A stretch of DNA of 64,000 bases from Crocinitomicaceae bacterium. Lineage in GTDB: Bacteria > Bacteroidota > Bacteroidia > Flavobacteriales_D > Crocinitomicaceae. The notes beneath the pieces were generated by a model that ran no database searches, was not told the DNA's origin, and was given only the letters and a program-made list of their open reading frames with translations. Below, piece after piece: positions 34,111 to 43,628 of this stretch. The translations under genes and the position numbers were made by a program. The first letter of the stretch is position 1. The number at the start of each line of letters is the position of its first letter. The stretch is taken from positions 21,483 to 85,482 of the forward strand of contig JALQYQ010000016.1 of the NCBI GenBank assembly GCA_023262855.1, in the 5' to 3' direction.

Positions 34111-35664
34111 TTATTTTCGCATGTAATCTCTGAATTCCATTTTGCTCGAATCGAATGTAAACAGTGGCAACAAGGTACTTCCCTTATCTTTATCCAATAA
34201 ACGATCGTACAAATATTTAGCAATTTCTAATCGGTCACTTTCAAATGTCAACGTCTCCAAGATTTTATACGCTTGACTAGCATTTAAACACTTACTTACC
34301 ATATCTTTCAAAATAGTTTCTTTGCGATCATCATCAAAGGTGATTGTTTTTAAATCTGCCACATAAGCATCTGCATCGCTTAAAACTTTTGTACAAGTAA
34401 TAGTTGAAGATGCAGTATTAATTGTATTTGTATAAACTGTGTTTCCAGAGTTCATTCCTGAATTAACTTGTGTCGTTCCATTCGTTACAGCACCATTTCC
34501 ATTACCATACGTTGTTGTTCCTCCAGAAGTAGTTGTCGTCGTCGTTGTTTGCGTTGTGGTAGTTGTTGACGAAGAGGATGATTGAACTCCATTAGAATTA
34601 ATCGTTACATTTCCTCCAGGAGTTGTAGTTTGATTCCCGTAGGTTGTAGTAGTTGAGTTCACATTAATATTTCCTCCAGGAGTCGACGTTTGCGTGCCCA
34701 TTCCTGTTCCATTCATATTTACATTAACATTTCCACCCGGAGTAGAAGTTTGAGTTCCCATACCTGATGTTGTAGTTGAACTATTCACATTGATTGTTCC
34801 ACCTTGTGCGTTCGTTTGTGTGGTTTGTGTTGATTGCGTTCCCATTCCTGTACCATTCATTCCAATATTGATACCACCTGTTCCATTATTCATTGTCGGA
34901 TCTGTAACATTAATATTGATGTTCATTCCAAAATTTCCATTTGGATTCATTGGGTCCGTTACCGTTGTTTGCGAGGTTCCTGTCGTCGTAGTTGATGAAT
35001 TAACATTCACATTCCCTCCTGTTGTACCAGTTTGTTGAGTCCCTCCGTTCATTCCTGAATTGATTGTAACGTTCCCACCTGCTGTACCAGCCTGTTGAGT
35101 TCCACCGTTCATTCCTGAATTGATTGTTACATTTCCACCTGTTGTACCAGTTTGATTCCCCCCATTAACATCAGAGTTAATCGTAACATTGCCATTAGAG
35201 TTTCCTCCTTGATTAGTAACAACTGGATTTGTTGTAGTTGTAGTTTGTGTCACAACTTGTTGTGTTGAAGTAACTGGCGCATCACTGAACACAGCTGAAT
35301 TATCAGGTCGATAAGTAATTACACCTTGCTGTTGCAAAGTACCCGTTGATGGAACTTGACCAATCCACTGTAATTTACCTTTCCCTTTTTTGAAAATAAC
35401 ACGCGTTGTAATATCTGAAGGTGTATCAATGAAGAACATTTTATCAATGTCTCCCGTTTTTCCATCCGCAAAAATTAATTTCAAAGCATAAGATCCATTG
35501 CGAATTCCTGTGATATACACGTTCGTTTGTGGAACCGAATTCTGTTTTATTCCATTTAAAATGACATAAAACTGTTGACCGTTGTTATTGAAAACTGTTA
35601 AGTTACTTTGAGCCATTGAAATGAACCCAATGAACAAAAATAAAAGTGTAGCGATTTTTTTCAT
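34111..35664 (-). CDS. Exported DUF4476-domain protein with long Asn/Thr/Gly-rich repeats
   Basis: Using the ATG at 35664, the 517-residue protein has a signal peptide (MKKIATLLFLFIGFISMAQS) and a beta domain to about residue 120. A low-complexity region of about 290 residues is built from units such as NVTINSGMNGGTQQAGTAGG. The last about 95 residues form DUF4476 (VLSDADAYVADLKTITFDDD and ASQAYKILETLTFESDRLEI). Its role is unknown; the repeat zone looks like a flexible, surface-exposed linker. The frame upstream of 35664 overlaps the divergent nuclease gene and is not used. Confidence 0.8.
   Translation of the reverse strand: MKKIATLLFLFIGFISMAQSNLTVFNNNGQQFYVILNGIKQNSVPQTNVYITGIRNGSYALKLIFADGKTGDIDKMFFIDTPSDITTRVIFKKGKGKLQWIGQVPSTGTLQQQGVITYRPDNSAVFSDAPVTSTQQVVTQTTTTTNPVVTNQGGNSNGNVTINSDVNGGNQTGTTGGNVTINSGMNGGTQQAGTAGGNVTINSGMNGGTQQTGTTGGNVNVNSSTTTTGTSQTTVTDPMNPNGNFGMNININVTDPTMNNGTGGINIGMNGTGMGTQSTQTTQTNAQGGTINVNSSTTTSGMGTQTSTPGGNVNVNMNGTGMGTQTSTPGGNINVNSTTTTYGNQTTTPGGNVTINSNGVQSSSSSTTTTTQTTTTTTTSGGTTTYGNGNGAVTNGTTQVNSGMNSGNTVYTNTINTASSTITCTKVLSDADAYVADLKTITFDDDRKETILKDMVSKCLNASQAYKILETLTFESDRLEIAKYLYDRLLDKDKGSTLLPLFTFDSSKMEFRDYMRK
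35010..35160 (-). repeat. 60-bp coding tandem repeat
   Basis: Within the DUF4476 gene, a 20-residue unit (NVTINSGMNGGTQQxGTxGG) is repeated almost identically at DNA level about 2.5 times. Shorter drifted copies of NVNVNSTTT/NVNMNGTGMGTQ lie further along (about 34600-34800). This is a likely site of length variation between strains. Confidence 0.75.
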
Positions 35665-35788
35665 ATTCGTATTTTTTGCCTGCCCTTTACTAAGACCATG
35701 CCAAGTTAAGGCAATTGTGTTAATTCTCAAAAGAATGAAGGCGGAAAGGAAAGAAAAAGACGAATTAATCGTAAATTTACCACGAAGA

Positions 35789-37159
35789 ATGAATTACGTA
35801 ATTGTCGATATAGAAACAACTGGAGGAAGCCCAAAAGCTTCCAAAATAACAGAAATTGCCATTTATAAACACGATGGCACTGGTATCATCGACGAATTTT
35901 CAACATTAGTAAACCCAGAAATGAAAATTCCTGAGTTTATTTCTCGGTTGACGGGAATTAGCGATAAAATGGTTGAAGATGCTCCCAAATTCTACGAAAT
36001 CGCAAAAAAGATAATTGAATTCACAGAAGGTTGCATTTTTGTAGCTCACAATGTTGGATTCGATTACGGCATTATTCGTCATGAATTTAAAACGTTGGGC
36101 TATGATTTCCGTCGTCCGCATCTTTGCACTGTTCGCTCTTCACGTTATGTGATTCCTGGAATGGATTCTTACAGTCTTGGGAAATTATCGCGCAGTTTAG
36201 GCATTGAAATAAAGGACCGCCATCGAGCTGGAGGCGATGCTTTGGCAACTGCACATCTTTTCACCATGTTGATTGAAAAAGATCCGGGTGGCTTACAAAC
36301 ATTCATTCAACAAGAAGTAAATCCTAAAATTCTTCACCCGAATTTAAATCTGGAAGTATTGGATGAAATTCCAAGTAAAACTGGAGTTTACAAATTCTAC
36401 AACGAATTCAATCAGCTGATTTATATCGGTAAAAGTAAAACGATAAAAACGCGTGTTGATCAACATTTAAGAAATTCCAAAACAAAAAAAGGAATTCAAA
36501 TGATGAAGGAAATCATGCGCATTGAATATGATTTAACAGGGTCAGAATTGATTGCTTTGTTGCGTGAATCTCAATTGATCAAACAACACAAACCTGTCTA
36601 CAATCACATGTTAAAGAAAAGTCGTTTTCCATATGGAATCTATGACTATTTGGATGATAATGGCTATTTGCGCTTATACGTGTCTTTAACTTCAAAAAAA
36701 GATGCGCTTCCACTCGCTAGTTTCACAACTAAGAAAGAAGCTAATTCCTATTTAGAACATATTGTTGAACAGCATGAATTGTGTCAGAAATTATGCGATT
36801 TGTATCCAACGCAATCTGCTTGCTTTCATTATTCAATCAAAAAATGTAAAGGCGCTTGCATAAAGGTTGAATCTACTGATGATTACAACAAACGAGTAGA
36901 ATCGTTTATCAATGAATTATCTTTCAATGGAGAGAGCTTTTATATCGTTGATAAAGGTCGTCACAAGAGTGAAAAGAGTTTAGTTTTAGTTGAACGCGGA
37001 GCAATTATGGGTTACGGTTACGCTCCTTATCACTTCCAAGGTCAACCGACCATTAAATGGAAACGATTTATTGAACTAACCAGTGAAGATCGAGACGCTC
37101 GTACAATTCTGAACATGCATCTGCGCAAAAATCCACAAGTAGAAATCATTCGTTTCTAA
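35789..37159 (+). CDS. DnaQ-like 3'-5' exonuclease fused to a GIY-YIG (UvrC-type) nuclease
   Basis: From the ATG at 35789 the protein has 456 residues. Residues 1-170 are a DEDDh exonuclease: VDIETTGG with D7 and E9, FVAHNVGFDY and the closing HRAGGDALAT. Residues about 195-275 are a GIY-YIG domain (GVYKFYNEFNQLIYIGKSKT then R and a Glu further on), as in the N-terminus of UvrC or Cho. A Cys-rich segment (QSACFHYSIKKCKGACI) resembles the UvrC cysteine cluster. Such fusions are found in several phyla and probably act in DNA repair. Upstream in-frame ATGs exist (for example 35735) but the chosen start aligns with exonuclease N-termini. Confidence 0.87.
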   Translation: MNYVIVDIETTGGSPKASKITEIAIYKHDGTGIIDEFSTLVNPEMKIPEFISRLTGISDKMVEDAPKFYEIAKKIIEFTEGCIFVAHNVGFDYGIIRHEFKTLGYDFRRPHLCTVRSSRYVIPGMDSYSLGKLSRSLGIEIKDRHRAGGDALATAHLFTMLIEKDPGGLQTFIQQEVNPKILHPNLNLEVLDEIPSKTGVYKFYNEFNQLIYIGKSKTIKTRVDQHLRNSKTKKGIQMMKEIMRIEYDLTGSELIALLRESQLIKQHKPVYNHMLKKSRFPYGIYDYLDDNGYLRLYVSLTSKKDALPLASFTTKKEANSYLEHIVEQHELCQKLCDLYPTQSACFHYSIKKCKGACIKVESTDDYNKRVESFINELSFNGESFYIVDKGRHKSEKSLVLVERGAIMGYGYAPYHFQGQPTIKWKRFIELTSEDRDARTILNMHLRKNPQVEIIRF

Positions 37160-37274
37160 TTACTTTAACACATCTGAAATCCAATTCAGAACAACCATTC
37201 CCAGCACAATTCCTACAAACACAATCATTCTTCAGCTTTTTATGAGGAACGTATCTACTGTCAAAATGGTTGAA

Positions 37275-37311
37275 TAAAAAAAGCCGATACAAATTAATGT
37301 ACCGGCTTTTA
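37275..37311 (-). terminator. Intrinsic terminator of secDF
   Basis: On the minus strand AAAAGCCGGTAC (37310-37299) pairs with GTATCGGCTTTT (37290-37279), one mismatch, and continues into a U-run. It lies about 20 bp after the secDF stop. Confidence 0.85.
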
Positions 37312-37331
37312 TCGTTTATTTTCTTGAACGA

Positions 37332-40307
37332 TTAAGCTTTCAATCGTTTTGAGAAGTCAATTAAGATTGGTGTTGCAACACACAATGAAGAATATGTTCC
37401 AATGATTACACCAACTAATAATGCGAATAAGAATCCTTTAATTGCTGCTCCACCGAAGATGAACATAATTAATACAACCACGAATAAAATCATAGATGTA
37501 TTGAATGTTCTACTCAATGTTGTATTCAATGATTTATTGATGATATCATAGTGATGATCGTCTTCTTTACTTCCTCTTAAGTTCTCACGAATACGGTCAA
37601 ACACAATCACAGTATCATTCATCGAATAACCGATAACAGTAAGAATCGCCGCAATAAACGCTTGATTCACATCCAAGCTAAATGGTAAAAAACCATGTAA
37701 CAAAGAGAAAATCGAAATTACGAAGAAGGCATCATGTGCTAATCCTACAATCGCACCAATTGAGTATTGCCAGTGTCCGAAACGTAACAAGATGTATGCA
37801 AAGATAGCAATCAACGCCAATGTAATTGAGATTGTTGATGAAGTCCACAACTCACTAGAAACAGAAGCTGAGATACTTCTTGATTCAATGACATCATAAG
37901 AACCCATTTTCTCTTTACTAGCTTCTAAACCTTCTTTTAGTTTATCTGCTACTTTTTGAGTCGCATTGTCATCTTTTAATAAGTAGTTAGTAACGATCTC
38001 AACATTGTAATCATTTGATTTCGTTTTCAAATCAATCGATGAAATCTCTCCATTTTCAACAAATACTTTCGACAAGTTACCACGGATGTACTCAATATCT
38101 GCTTTGTTTTCAAATTTCACTACAAATGTACGTCCACCTGTAAACTCAACACTTTGTTTCAATCCTCTAGCGAATAAAGCTCCAACCCCTAACAAAGTAA
38201 CAGAAATTGAGAAAATGTAGAAATATTTTCTTTTTCCAACCCAGTCAAAATGGAAGTTTTGGAACAATCCTTTTGAATATTTCGTGTTAACTGAAATTGA
38301 TTTACCTTTTGACATCCAAGCGTGGAATACCAATTTAGAAATTATAATAGCAGAGAACATTGAAGTGAAAATACCGATAATCAATGTAGTTGCGAATGAT
38401 TCAATTTCACCTGTTCCGAATACTTTCAAGATAATCGCAACCAACATATGGGTAACGTTCGCATCGATAATTGAAGGTAATGCTCGTTTGAAACCTACAT
38501 CTACAGAACTTTCTAAATCCAACCCTCTTGCTTGTTCCTCACGGATACGTTCAAAGATCAAGATATTCGCATCGACCGCAGTACCAATTGTCAAGACGAT
38601 ACCAGCAATACCTGCTAAAGTCAATACCGCTCCAAAAGAAGCAAGAGAACCGAAGATTAACAATACGTTCACTGCTAAGGCAATGTTTGCAGCTAAACCA
38701 GCTTTACCATAGTAGAAGTACATATAAAGCAATACTGCTAAGAATGCAAATCCAAATGAAATCAAACCTGCTTTTGAGTTTTCTTTCCCGATTGTTGGAC
38801 CAACTTTCGTTTGTTCTTTAATCACACATGGTGCAGGAAGTGCTCCACCATTTAATAATCCAGCTAAATCTTTTGCTTCTTCAATGTCAAAGTTTCCAGA
38901 AATTTGAGTATTTCCACCTGTAATTGGCTCGTTTACACGTGGTGCAGAATATACAACGTCATCCATCGTAATCGCAACCATACGTCCTTTGTTATCAGCT
39001 GTCATTTCAGCCCATTTGTCCGCACCTTCCGGCGTCATCGAAACATCAACTGTAATTTTTGCAGTTCCTTCATCGAAACCTGTAGAAGCTGTTTTAACAT
39101 CTTTTCCTCCAACTCGTGCCTTTCCGTTTTCAGGAATACGAATTGCATATAATGTATATGCTTTTTCTTTTGATTTTTCTGAAATTTGCTCTAATTCAGC
39201 AGACCACATGAATTTCACATCTTCTGGGAATAAAGCCATGATATCACCACGACTCAAAATTGCATCAACTGCCATTTTATTTTCTGAAGATACGTAACCC
39301 ATTGCAAAATCACCAGCTGGTTTTACTAAGTCAGATAAACCTTTTTGAGTTCCACCAAATGTTGAAAGTGATTTCGTTTCTTTTGCTTTTTTAGCACTAT
39401 CCGCTGAATCAGCAACTAACGCCATATCGTCAACAATCACTTCTTTTTGGCGTGACATAGCTGCAGCTTGTTGCCACTGACCACCAATTTCACTTGGGAA
39501 ATATGTTTCATAGAACTGTAAGTTCGCCATAGAAACCATTTTCTTAGCAACTGTTGCCTCATCTTGAACTCCTGGAAGCTCAATATACAAACGATTATTA
39601 ACTTGATCTCTTTGAATGTTTGGTTGCGCAACACCGAATTGGTTGATACGTTTACTCATGATTTTCTCTACTCCGTCCATTGAAGACGCAGCGATTTTTT
39701 TCAAGAATGTTTCAACTTCATCATCTGTAGATTTGAAACCTAATCCTTCCATTTCACTTGTTTCAAACAATGAAACAACACGCGACTTATTAATCTCTTT
39801 GTTTTTAGCAACGAAAGTCGCAATGAAATCACCTCCTTTAGCATTGTACTCTTTTACAGCTGCGTCAAAAGGTTTTTTGAATCGCACATCTCTTTCGTTA
39901 CGAGCGAAGCTTTTTACCAAATCAGGTGTTGAAATCTCTAAAGTTACAGACATACCTCCAACAAGGTCAAGTCCAAAAGCCAATGATCTCTTTTTTGTTT
40001 CACCAAAGGTAGAACCAAGAACTGGATATACAGAAACTTCTGCTTTGTCTTTCAAAATTTGGTTGATAAATGCAGCTTTTGCCAACTCTTCAGCTTCTGG
40101 CTGATTAAAGTTTACATACACACCATTCGGAAGTAGCGCACTATCACCTGTTGTTGCAGCTTTTAATTTTAAGTCAGCTACTTTTTCAATTGCCTCTTTC
40201 TCTGCCTTCTTTTCAACAGAATTTGAAACAAATGTGAACGAAATTTGATAAACGCAAACTGCAGTTAACAAAATCGTTAAAAACCAAAAAAATCCTTTAT
40301 TACGCAT
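37332..40307 (-). CDS. secDF: Protein translocase subunit SecD-SecF fusion
   Basis: The ATG at 40307 gives 991 residues starting MRNKGFFWFLTILLTAVCVY. SecD features are FGLDLVGGMSVTLE near residue 110-125, the P1 domain ending ISGNFDIEEAKDLAGLLNGG, and GTAVDANILIFERIREE. SecF follows in the same chain with VEFTGGRTFVVKF and TVIGYSMNDTVIVFDRIREN. It uses the proton gradient to assist Sec export. The fused form is usual in Bacteroidetes. An open frame extending 24 bp upstream starts with TTG and is not needed. Confidence 0.95.
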   Translation of the reverse strand: MRNKGFFWFLTILLTAVCVYQISFTFVSNSVEKKAEKEAIEKVADLKLKAATTGDSALLPNGVYVNFNQPEAEELAKAAFINQILKDKAEVSVYPVLGSTFGETKKRSLAFGLDLVGGMSVTLEISTPDLVKSFARNERDVRFKKPFDAAVKEYNAKGGDFIATFVAKNKEINKSRVVSLFETSEMEGLGFKSTDDEVETFLKKIAASSMDGVEKIMSKRINQFGVAQPNIQRDQVNNRLYIELPGVQDEATVAKKMVSMANLQFYETYFPSEIGGQWQQAAAMSRQKEVIVDDMALVADSADSAKKAKETKSLSTFGGTQKGLSDLVKPAGDFAMGYVSSENKMAVDAILSRGDIMALFPEDVKFMWSAELEQISEKSKEKAYTLYAIRIPENGKARVGGKDVKTASTGFDEGTAKITVDVSMTPEGADKWAEMTADNKGRMVAITMDDVVYSAPRVNEPITGGNTQISGNFDIEEAKDLAGLLNGGALPAPCVIKEQTKVGPTIGKENSKAGLISFGFAFLAVLLYMYFYYGKAGLAANIALAVNVLLIFGSLASFGAVLTLAGIAGIVLTIGTAVDANILIFERIREEQARGLDLESSVDVGFKRALPSIIDANVTHMLVAIILKVFGTGEIESFATTLIIGIFTSMFSAIIISKLVFHAWMSKGKSISVNTKYSKGLFQNFHFDWVGKRKYFYIFSISVTLLGVGALFARGLKQSVEFTGGRTFVVKFENKADIEYIRGNLSKVFVENGEISSIDLKTKSNDYNVEIVTNYLLKDDNATQKVADKLKEGLEASKEKMGSYDVIESRSISASVSSELWTSSTISITLALIAIFAYILLRFGHWQYSIGAIVGLAHDAFFVISIFSLLHGFLPFSLDVNQAFIAAILTVIGYSMNDTVIVFDRIRENLRGSKEDDHHYDIINKSLNTTLSRTFNTSMILFVVVLIMFIFGGAAIKGFLFALLVGVIIGTYSSLCVATPILIDFSKRLKA

Positions 40308-40340
40308 ATTCGTAAAAACGTTAGTTATCAATTAAGCCCG

Positions 40341-40371
40341 CAAATATAGAATTTACGTTTATTAAAGTCAA
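40341..40371 (-). promoter_or_regulatory. Promoter of secDF (TTG-N20-TATATTTG)
   Basis: On the minus strand TTG at 40371-40369 and TATATTTG at 40348-40341 are 20 bp apart. The secDF ATG follows 33 bp later. Full match to the Bacteroidetes promoter pattern. Confidence 0.7.
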
Positions 40372-40445
40372 TAAAGTTGACTAGGTATTTCGCAAGTTTA
40401 TCAACAAGTGAGAAGAAAAAGTGTGCAGAACGCTTAATTATCTGT

Positions 40446-41570
40446 CTATTTACTGAGTTCCTGAGAAAAAGAAATCAATTTTTCAGCGTATAAATCCCAG
40501 GTGTTTTTTGACTTTTCAACATGTATTGCATGTACAAACTCTTCTTTCAAGTTCAAATCAAAGTATTTTTTTATTCCATATTGCAACAACTCAGCATTCG
40601 GTGAATCAACCACAATACCTAAACCTGGTTCTTCAATTTGTGATTTAAATCCACCAACATTAGTTGCAACAATTGGCACATCAAAATGGAAAGAAGTTGC
40701 CGTTATTCCTGATTGAGTTGCGGTTCTATAGGGTAAAATGCATAAATCGGCTGCTGAAAAATAAAGATTCACGTCCTTATCCTTCACATATTGATTGATA
40801 AACAATAATTGGCCCTTCTTATTTGAATCGTTGATTTTCTGCTCATAATAATCAAGTTTACTGTAAACTTCACCTACAATGATTAATTGATAAGAATCAT
40901 CCAGTAAATCAAATGCATCAATCAAAATATCCAATCCTTTGTAATCGCGGATCAAACCAAAAAACAACAAGTTTTTTTTTGATTCATCTATTCCAAGTTG
41001 TTGACATGCCAACGAGCGGTCTAGCTTTTTCCCAAAGTGATCGTACCATGGATGATTCATTTGAATAAACTTCGCATTCGGATTGAACTGAATTAAATCA
41101 TTTCGAACGGCATCAGACATCACAACAAATCCATCGTATTTCTTCAAAAAATATCTTATCAGCCATTTGTCAAAAAATCGAGGTTCATGCGGAATTAGAT
41201 TATGAATTATGGCAATACTAGTGGAGTTTTTGTTTAAGCGATTAGAAAACAACCCGAGAAAAACGCCAAAGAAGGACATCCAAAAGTTGGCAATAAAGAG
41301 ATCTGGCTGACTCTTTTTAACAACTCTTGATGCTGATAAATAGGTAAATGGATTAAACGTACTAACAATTCTTTTCGCCGGAATATTATCCGAATCATCA
41401 TTATCATCAACGTATTGTGTCGTTCCTGGAAATAAAAAATTGGGATATTGTTTTTTGAATGTAAAAGCTTTAACGTCATGCTCTTTCTCTAGTTCGCGAA
41501 ACAAGCGTGCATTAAACTGGGCTATTCCCCCGCGAAATGGATAAAAAGCTGAAAAAATTGAAATCTTCAT
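40446..41570 (-). CDS. Glycosyltransferase family 4 (GT-B fold)
   Basis: From the ATG at 41570 the protein has 374 residues. MKISIFSAFYPFRGGIAQFN at the start is the glycine-rich acceptor loop of GT4 enzymes. LFFGLIRDYKGLDILIDAF near 205-223 is the donor domain start. LCILPYRTATQSGITATSF and VATNVGGFKSQIEE carry the donor-binding Glu region. It transfers a sugar from a nucleotide donor, probably for surface glycans, consistent with the GT2 and heptose-type phosphatase genes upstream on the same strand. A TACTTTTG box lies 6 bp before the ATG. Confidence 0.88.
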   Translation of the reverse strand: MKISIFSAFYPFRGGIAQFNARLFRELEKEHDVKAFTFKKQYPNFLFPGTTQYVDDNDDSDNIPAKRIVSTFNPFTYLSASRVVKKSQPDLFIANFWMSFFGVFLGLFSNRLNKNSTSIAIIHNLIPHEPRFFDKWLIRYFLKKYDGFVVMSDAVRNDLIQFNPNAKFIQMNHPWYDHFGKKLDRSLACQQLGIDESKKNLLFFGLIRDYKGLDILIDAFDLLDDSYQLIIVGEVYSKLDYYEQKINDSNKKGQLLFINQYVKDKDVNLYFSAADLCILPYRTATQSGITATSFHFDVPIVATNVGGFKSQIEEPGLGIVVDSPNAELLQYGIKKYFDLNLKEEFVHAIHVEKSKNTWDLYAEKLISFSQELSK

Positions 41571-41576
41571 GTGATG

Positions 41577-41584
41577 CAAAAGTA
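41577..41584 (-). promoter_or_regulatory. -7 box (TACTTTTG) directly before the GT4 gene
   Basis: Exact TAnnTTTG on the minus strand ending 6 bp before the ATG at 41570, implying a leaderless mRNA. No -33 element at the standard spacing. Confidence 0.45.
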
Positions 41585-41599
41585 CAAATTGCAATCAGT

Positions 41600-42286
41600 T
41601 TATTGTATTCCGTATCCGATACACGAATAAAATAACTCTTTACCTCTTTGAACATTTAGACTATCGAAGTTAGCAATCGTCAAATCTTTGTAGTATTTGC
41701 GAACCAATCCAACTCCTTTAGCATACACCTCAAATTGACGCTGGTGATCAACCAAGGAGTGAAAATCTTCTTGCTCAACAACTAATGTACTATCAAACAT
41801 GAAGGAACCAATTGATTTCTCTTGATGAATGTCTTCGTAATAGTAATTTGCTTCTGGAAAACTATTATAGGCGTTTGGATTCCATTGTTTGTATAAAGTT
41901 GGTGAGAAGACCATTTTGACAATTCGTTGATTTTCTTCCACCAACTCAGCTCGATTTCCTTCAATAATTGTTGTCCACACATCGGCAAGTACCCACGAAT
42001 CTGAAATGGTATTGCGTTTGTAACGAATAAATTTACGTGCAATTCTTCCTTCATTATCAATAACTGTATTACCAATGTATGTGCGCAATTGATAAATTAA
42101 CGTGTCATGCTGAATAGTCGCATCAACATCATGATTAATCTCAACTACATCATAATCAACGTAACGACCTGGCGTTAAATCAAAGTAATCATAATGAAAA
42201 TTAGGTGCTTTCGTATCATCCTTACACGATACGACCATCATTCCTAAAAGGATAATTGCTGAAAAATATATTCGATTGACTTTCAT
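41600..42286 (-). CDS. Lipoprotein of unknown function
   Basis: The 228-residue protein has a lipoprotein signal (MKVNRIYFSAIILLGMMVVSC, cysteine near residue 21). The mature part begins with a linker and the motif FDLTPGRYVDYDVVEI, which is seen in Bacteroidetes lipoproteins of unknown role. No catalytic residues can be named. A TATATTCG near-promoter sequence lies just upstream, also found before the T9SS gene at 44655-46985. Confidence 0.7.
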   Translation of the reverse strand: MKVNRIYFSAIILLGMMVVSCKDDTKAPNFHYDYFDLTPGRYVDYDVVEINHDVDATIQHDTLIYQLRTYIGNTVIDNEGRIARKFIRYKRNTISDSWVLADVWTTIIEGNRAELVEENQRIVKMVFSPTLYKQWNPNAYNSFPEANYYYEDIHQEKSIGSFMFDSTLVVEQEDFHSLVDHQRQFEVYAKGVGLVRKYYKDLTIANFDSLNVQRGKELFYSCIGYGIQ

Positions 42287-42312
42287 ATATCTAACGAATA
42301 TACAAAAAAATC

Positions 42313-43065
42313 TTATTGATTTGGATCAATTCCTTTTTGTTTTAATTCAGCCAATTTTTTCTCCAAAGCCTTTCCCTGAAGCATTTCACCATTGTAATAA
42401 TAGACTTTACCAACTTCTTTACCTGCTTCACTGTATGCATAGCAATAGCCATGCTTTACTCCATTTTTATAACGCTCTTGAATCATTTTTGCTCCATTCG
42501 CATGGTATTTTTCCCAAACTCCATTTTTCTTTCCCATAACATAGGAACCTTTTTCACGCAATGTACCATTATCAAAATACTGAATTAATTCTCCATTCAA
42601 TTTTCCGTCAGTGTAATTACTCACCTCCATGATTTTCAAACTTTTATCACTTGGATCTTCAGAAACATAATAAACTGTTCGCTTACCGTTTAACAAATCA
42701 TTTTTATACGTTTCTGCATTGCTCAGTTTTCCACTTGGGCCGTAATTCAACCAAACAGAATCTTTTTTCATATCACGGTAAATTCCGTAACTCATTACTT
42801 CACCATTTTCATGATAGAAATACGCAACAGATCGATTGGAATTCGGATCATGTTTGATGACCGCTTTAACTTTTGATGAAATATAGTAGTAGGTAAAAGT
42901 TCCGACAGGTTTATCATCTTTGAATTGACCTTTGTATTGATAAACTTTTGTACCAGGATAAATTTTCGACCATGCACCTTGCTTTTTACCTTTTGCATCC
43001 GTCAAATTTTGCGCATTAAGCATGCCTACACAAAACGTAACTACTAAAAATAATGTTGCTTTCAT
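42313..43065 (-). CDS. YwqK/MORN-like repeat exported protein
   Basis: From the ATG at 43065 the protein has 250 residues with a signal peptide (MKATLFLVVTFCVGMLNAQ). It carries six or more repeats of the MORN/YwqK type, for example VAYFYHENGEVMSYGIYRDM, LIQYFDNGTLREKGSYVMGK and WEKYHANGAKMIQERYKNGV. Databases label these 'toxin-antitoxin YwqK family antitoxin', but nothing here suggests a toxin partner. The start overlaps the stop of the HAD phosphatase gene by 4 bp. Confidence 0.82.
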   Translation of the reverse strand: MKATLFLVVTFCVGMLNAQNLTDAKGKKQGAWSKIYPGTKVYQYKGQFKDDKPVGTFTYYYISSKVKAVIKHDPNSNRSVAYFYHENGEVMSYGIYRDMKKDSVWLNYGPSGKLSNAETYKNDLLNGKRTVYYVSEDPSDKSLKIMEVSNYTDGKLNGELIQYFDNGTLREKGSYVMGKKNGVWEKYHANGAKMIQERYKNGVKHGYCYAYSEAGKEVGKVYYYNGEMLQGKALEKKLAELKQKGIDPNQ

Positions 43066-43628
43066 TGTATTAACCATTTCGAAAATTCTTCTAAACTTTT
43101 TACTGTAAAATCGGCTTCAACATGTATTGGTTCAACCGTTGCTACTCTCACAGTTTTCATGCCAAGATTTTTGCCAAAAACAATGTCAGAGTCTGAATCA
43201 CCGACCATGATTGATTTAGAGAAATCGATTGATTTGAATTGACGCTGTGCTAAGTATGCCATTCCCGGCTTTGGCTTCCTGAGTTCATTTTTCGCAGAAG
43301 CCATTCCAGGTGCGTAGTAACATTTATCAATCCTTCCTCCAACTTTTCCAACTTCACTTTGCATATAAGCATGAATGTCAGAAAGGTTACGTTCAGTCAT
43401 TAACCCTTTTGCAATTCCTTGTTGATTTGTAACAACAAAAACATATTGAAAAACGGATGAAAACACGTGAATAGCTTCTTTTACACCTGGTAAAAAGTTA
43501 AATTCTTCTATGGATGTAACATAACCGCTTATGATGCGCTCATTGATTACACCATCTCTATCTAAAAACAAGGTCCAAGAAGCATCGATATTCCAACCCT
43601 TCGGATTAGCATCAATATTGTTGCTCAT
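43062..43628 (-). CDS. HAD-IIIA phosphatase, D-glycero-D-manno-heptose 1,7-bisphosphate phosphatase-like
   Basis: The 188-residue enzyme has the HAD motif I FLDRDGVINE (D23, D25), motif II VVTNQQGIAKG and motif III/IV KPKPGMAY...SIMVGDSDSDIVFGKN, the GmhB/HisB pattern. GmhB dephosphorylates heptose bisphosphate for LPS core or S-layer glycan precursors. Zinc-ligand cysteines normal for GmhB are mostly lacking, so specificity may be relaxed or different. It overlaps the glycosyltransferase gene upstream by 17 bp. Confidence 0.82.
   Translation of the reverse strand: MSNNIDANPKGWNIDASWTLFLDRDGVINERIISGYVTSIEEFNFLPGVKEAIHVFSSVFQYVFVVTNQQGIAKGLMTERNLSDIHAYMQSEVGKVGGRIDKCYYAPGMASAKNELRKPKPGMAYLAQRQFKSIDFSKSIMVGDSDSDIVFGKNLGMKTVRVATVEPIHVEADFTVKSLEEFSKWLIQ

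Noticed and set aside
37160..37228. A 22-codon minus-strand frame (MIVFVGIVLGMVVLNWISDV...) after the secDF terminator
   Set aside because: It is hydrophobic and could be a membrane peptide, but it has no promoter box or ribosome-binding signal and is too short to judge, so it is not listed as a gene.
42313..43065. Toxin-antitoxin system suggested by the YwqK family label
   Set aside because: The protein is exported with MORN-type repeats and no toxin gene is adjacent, so the label is not meaningful here.
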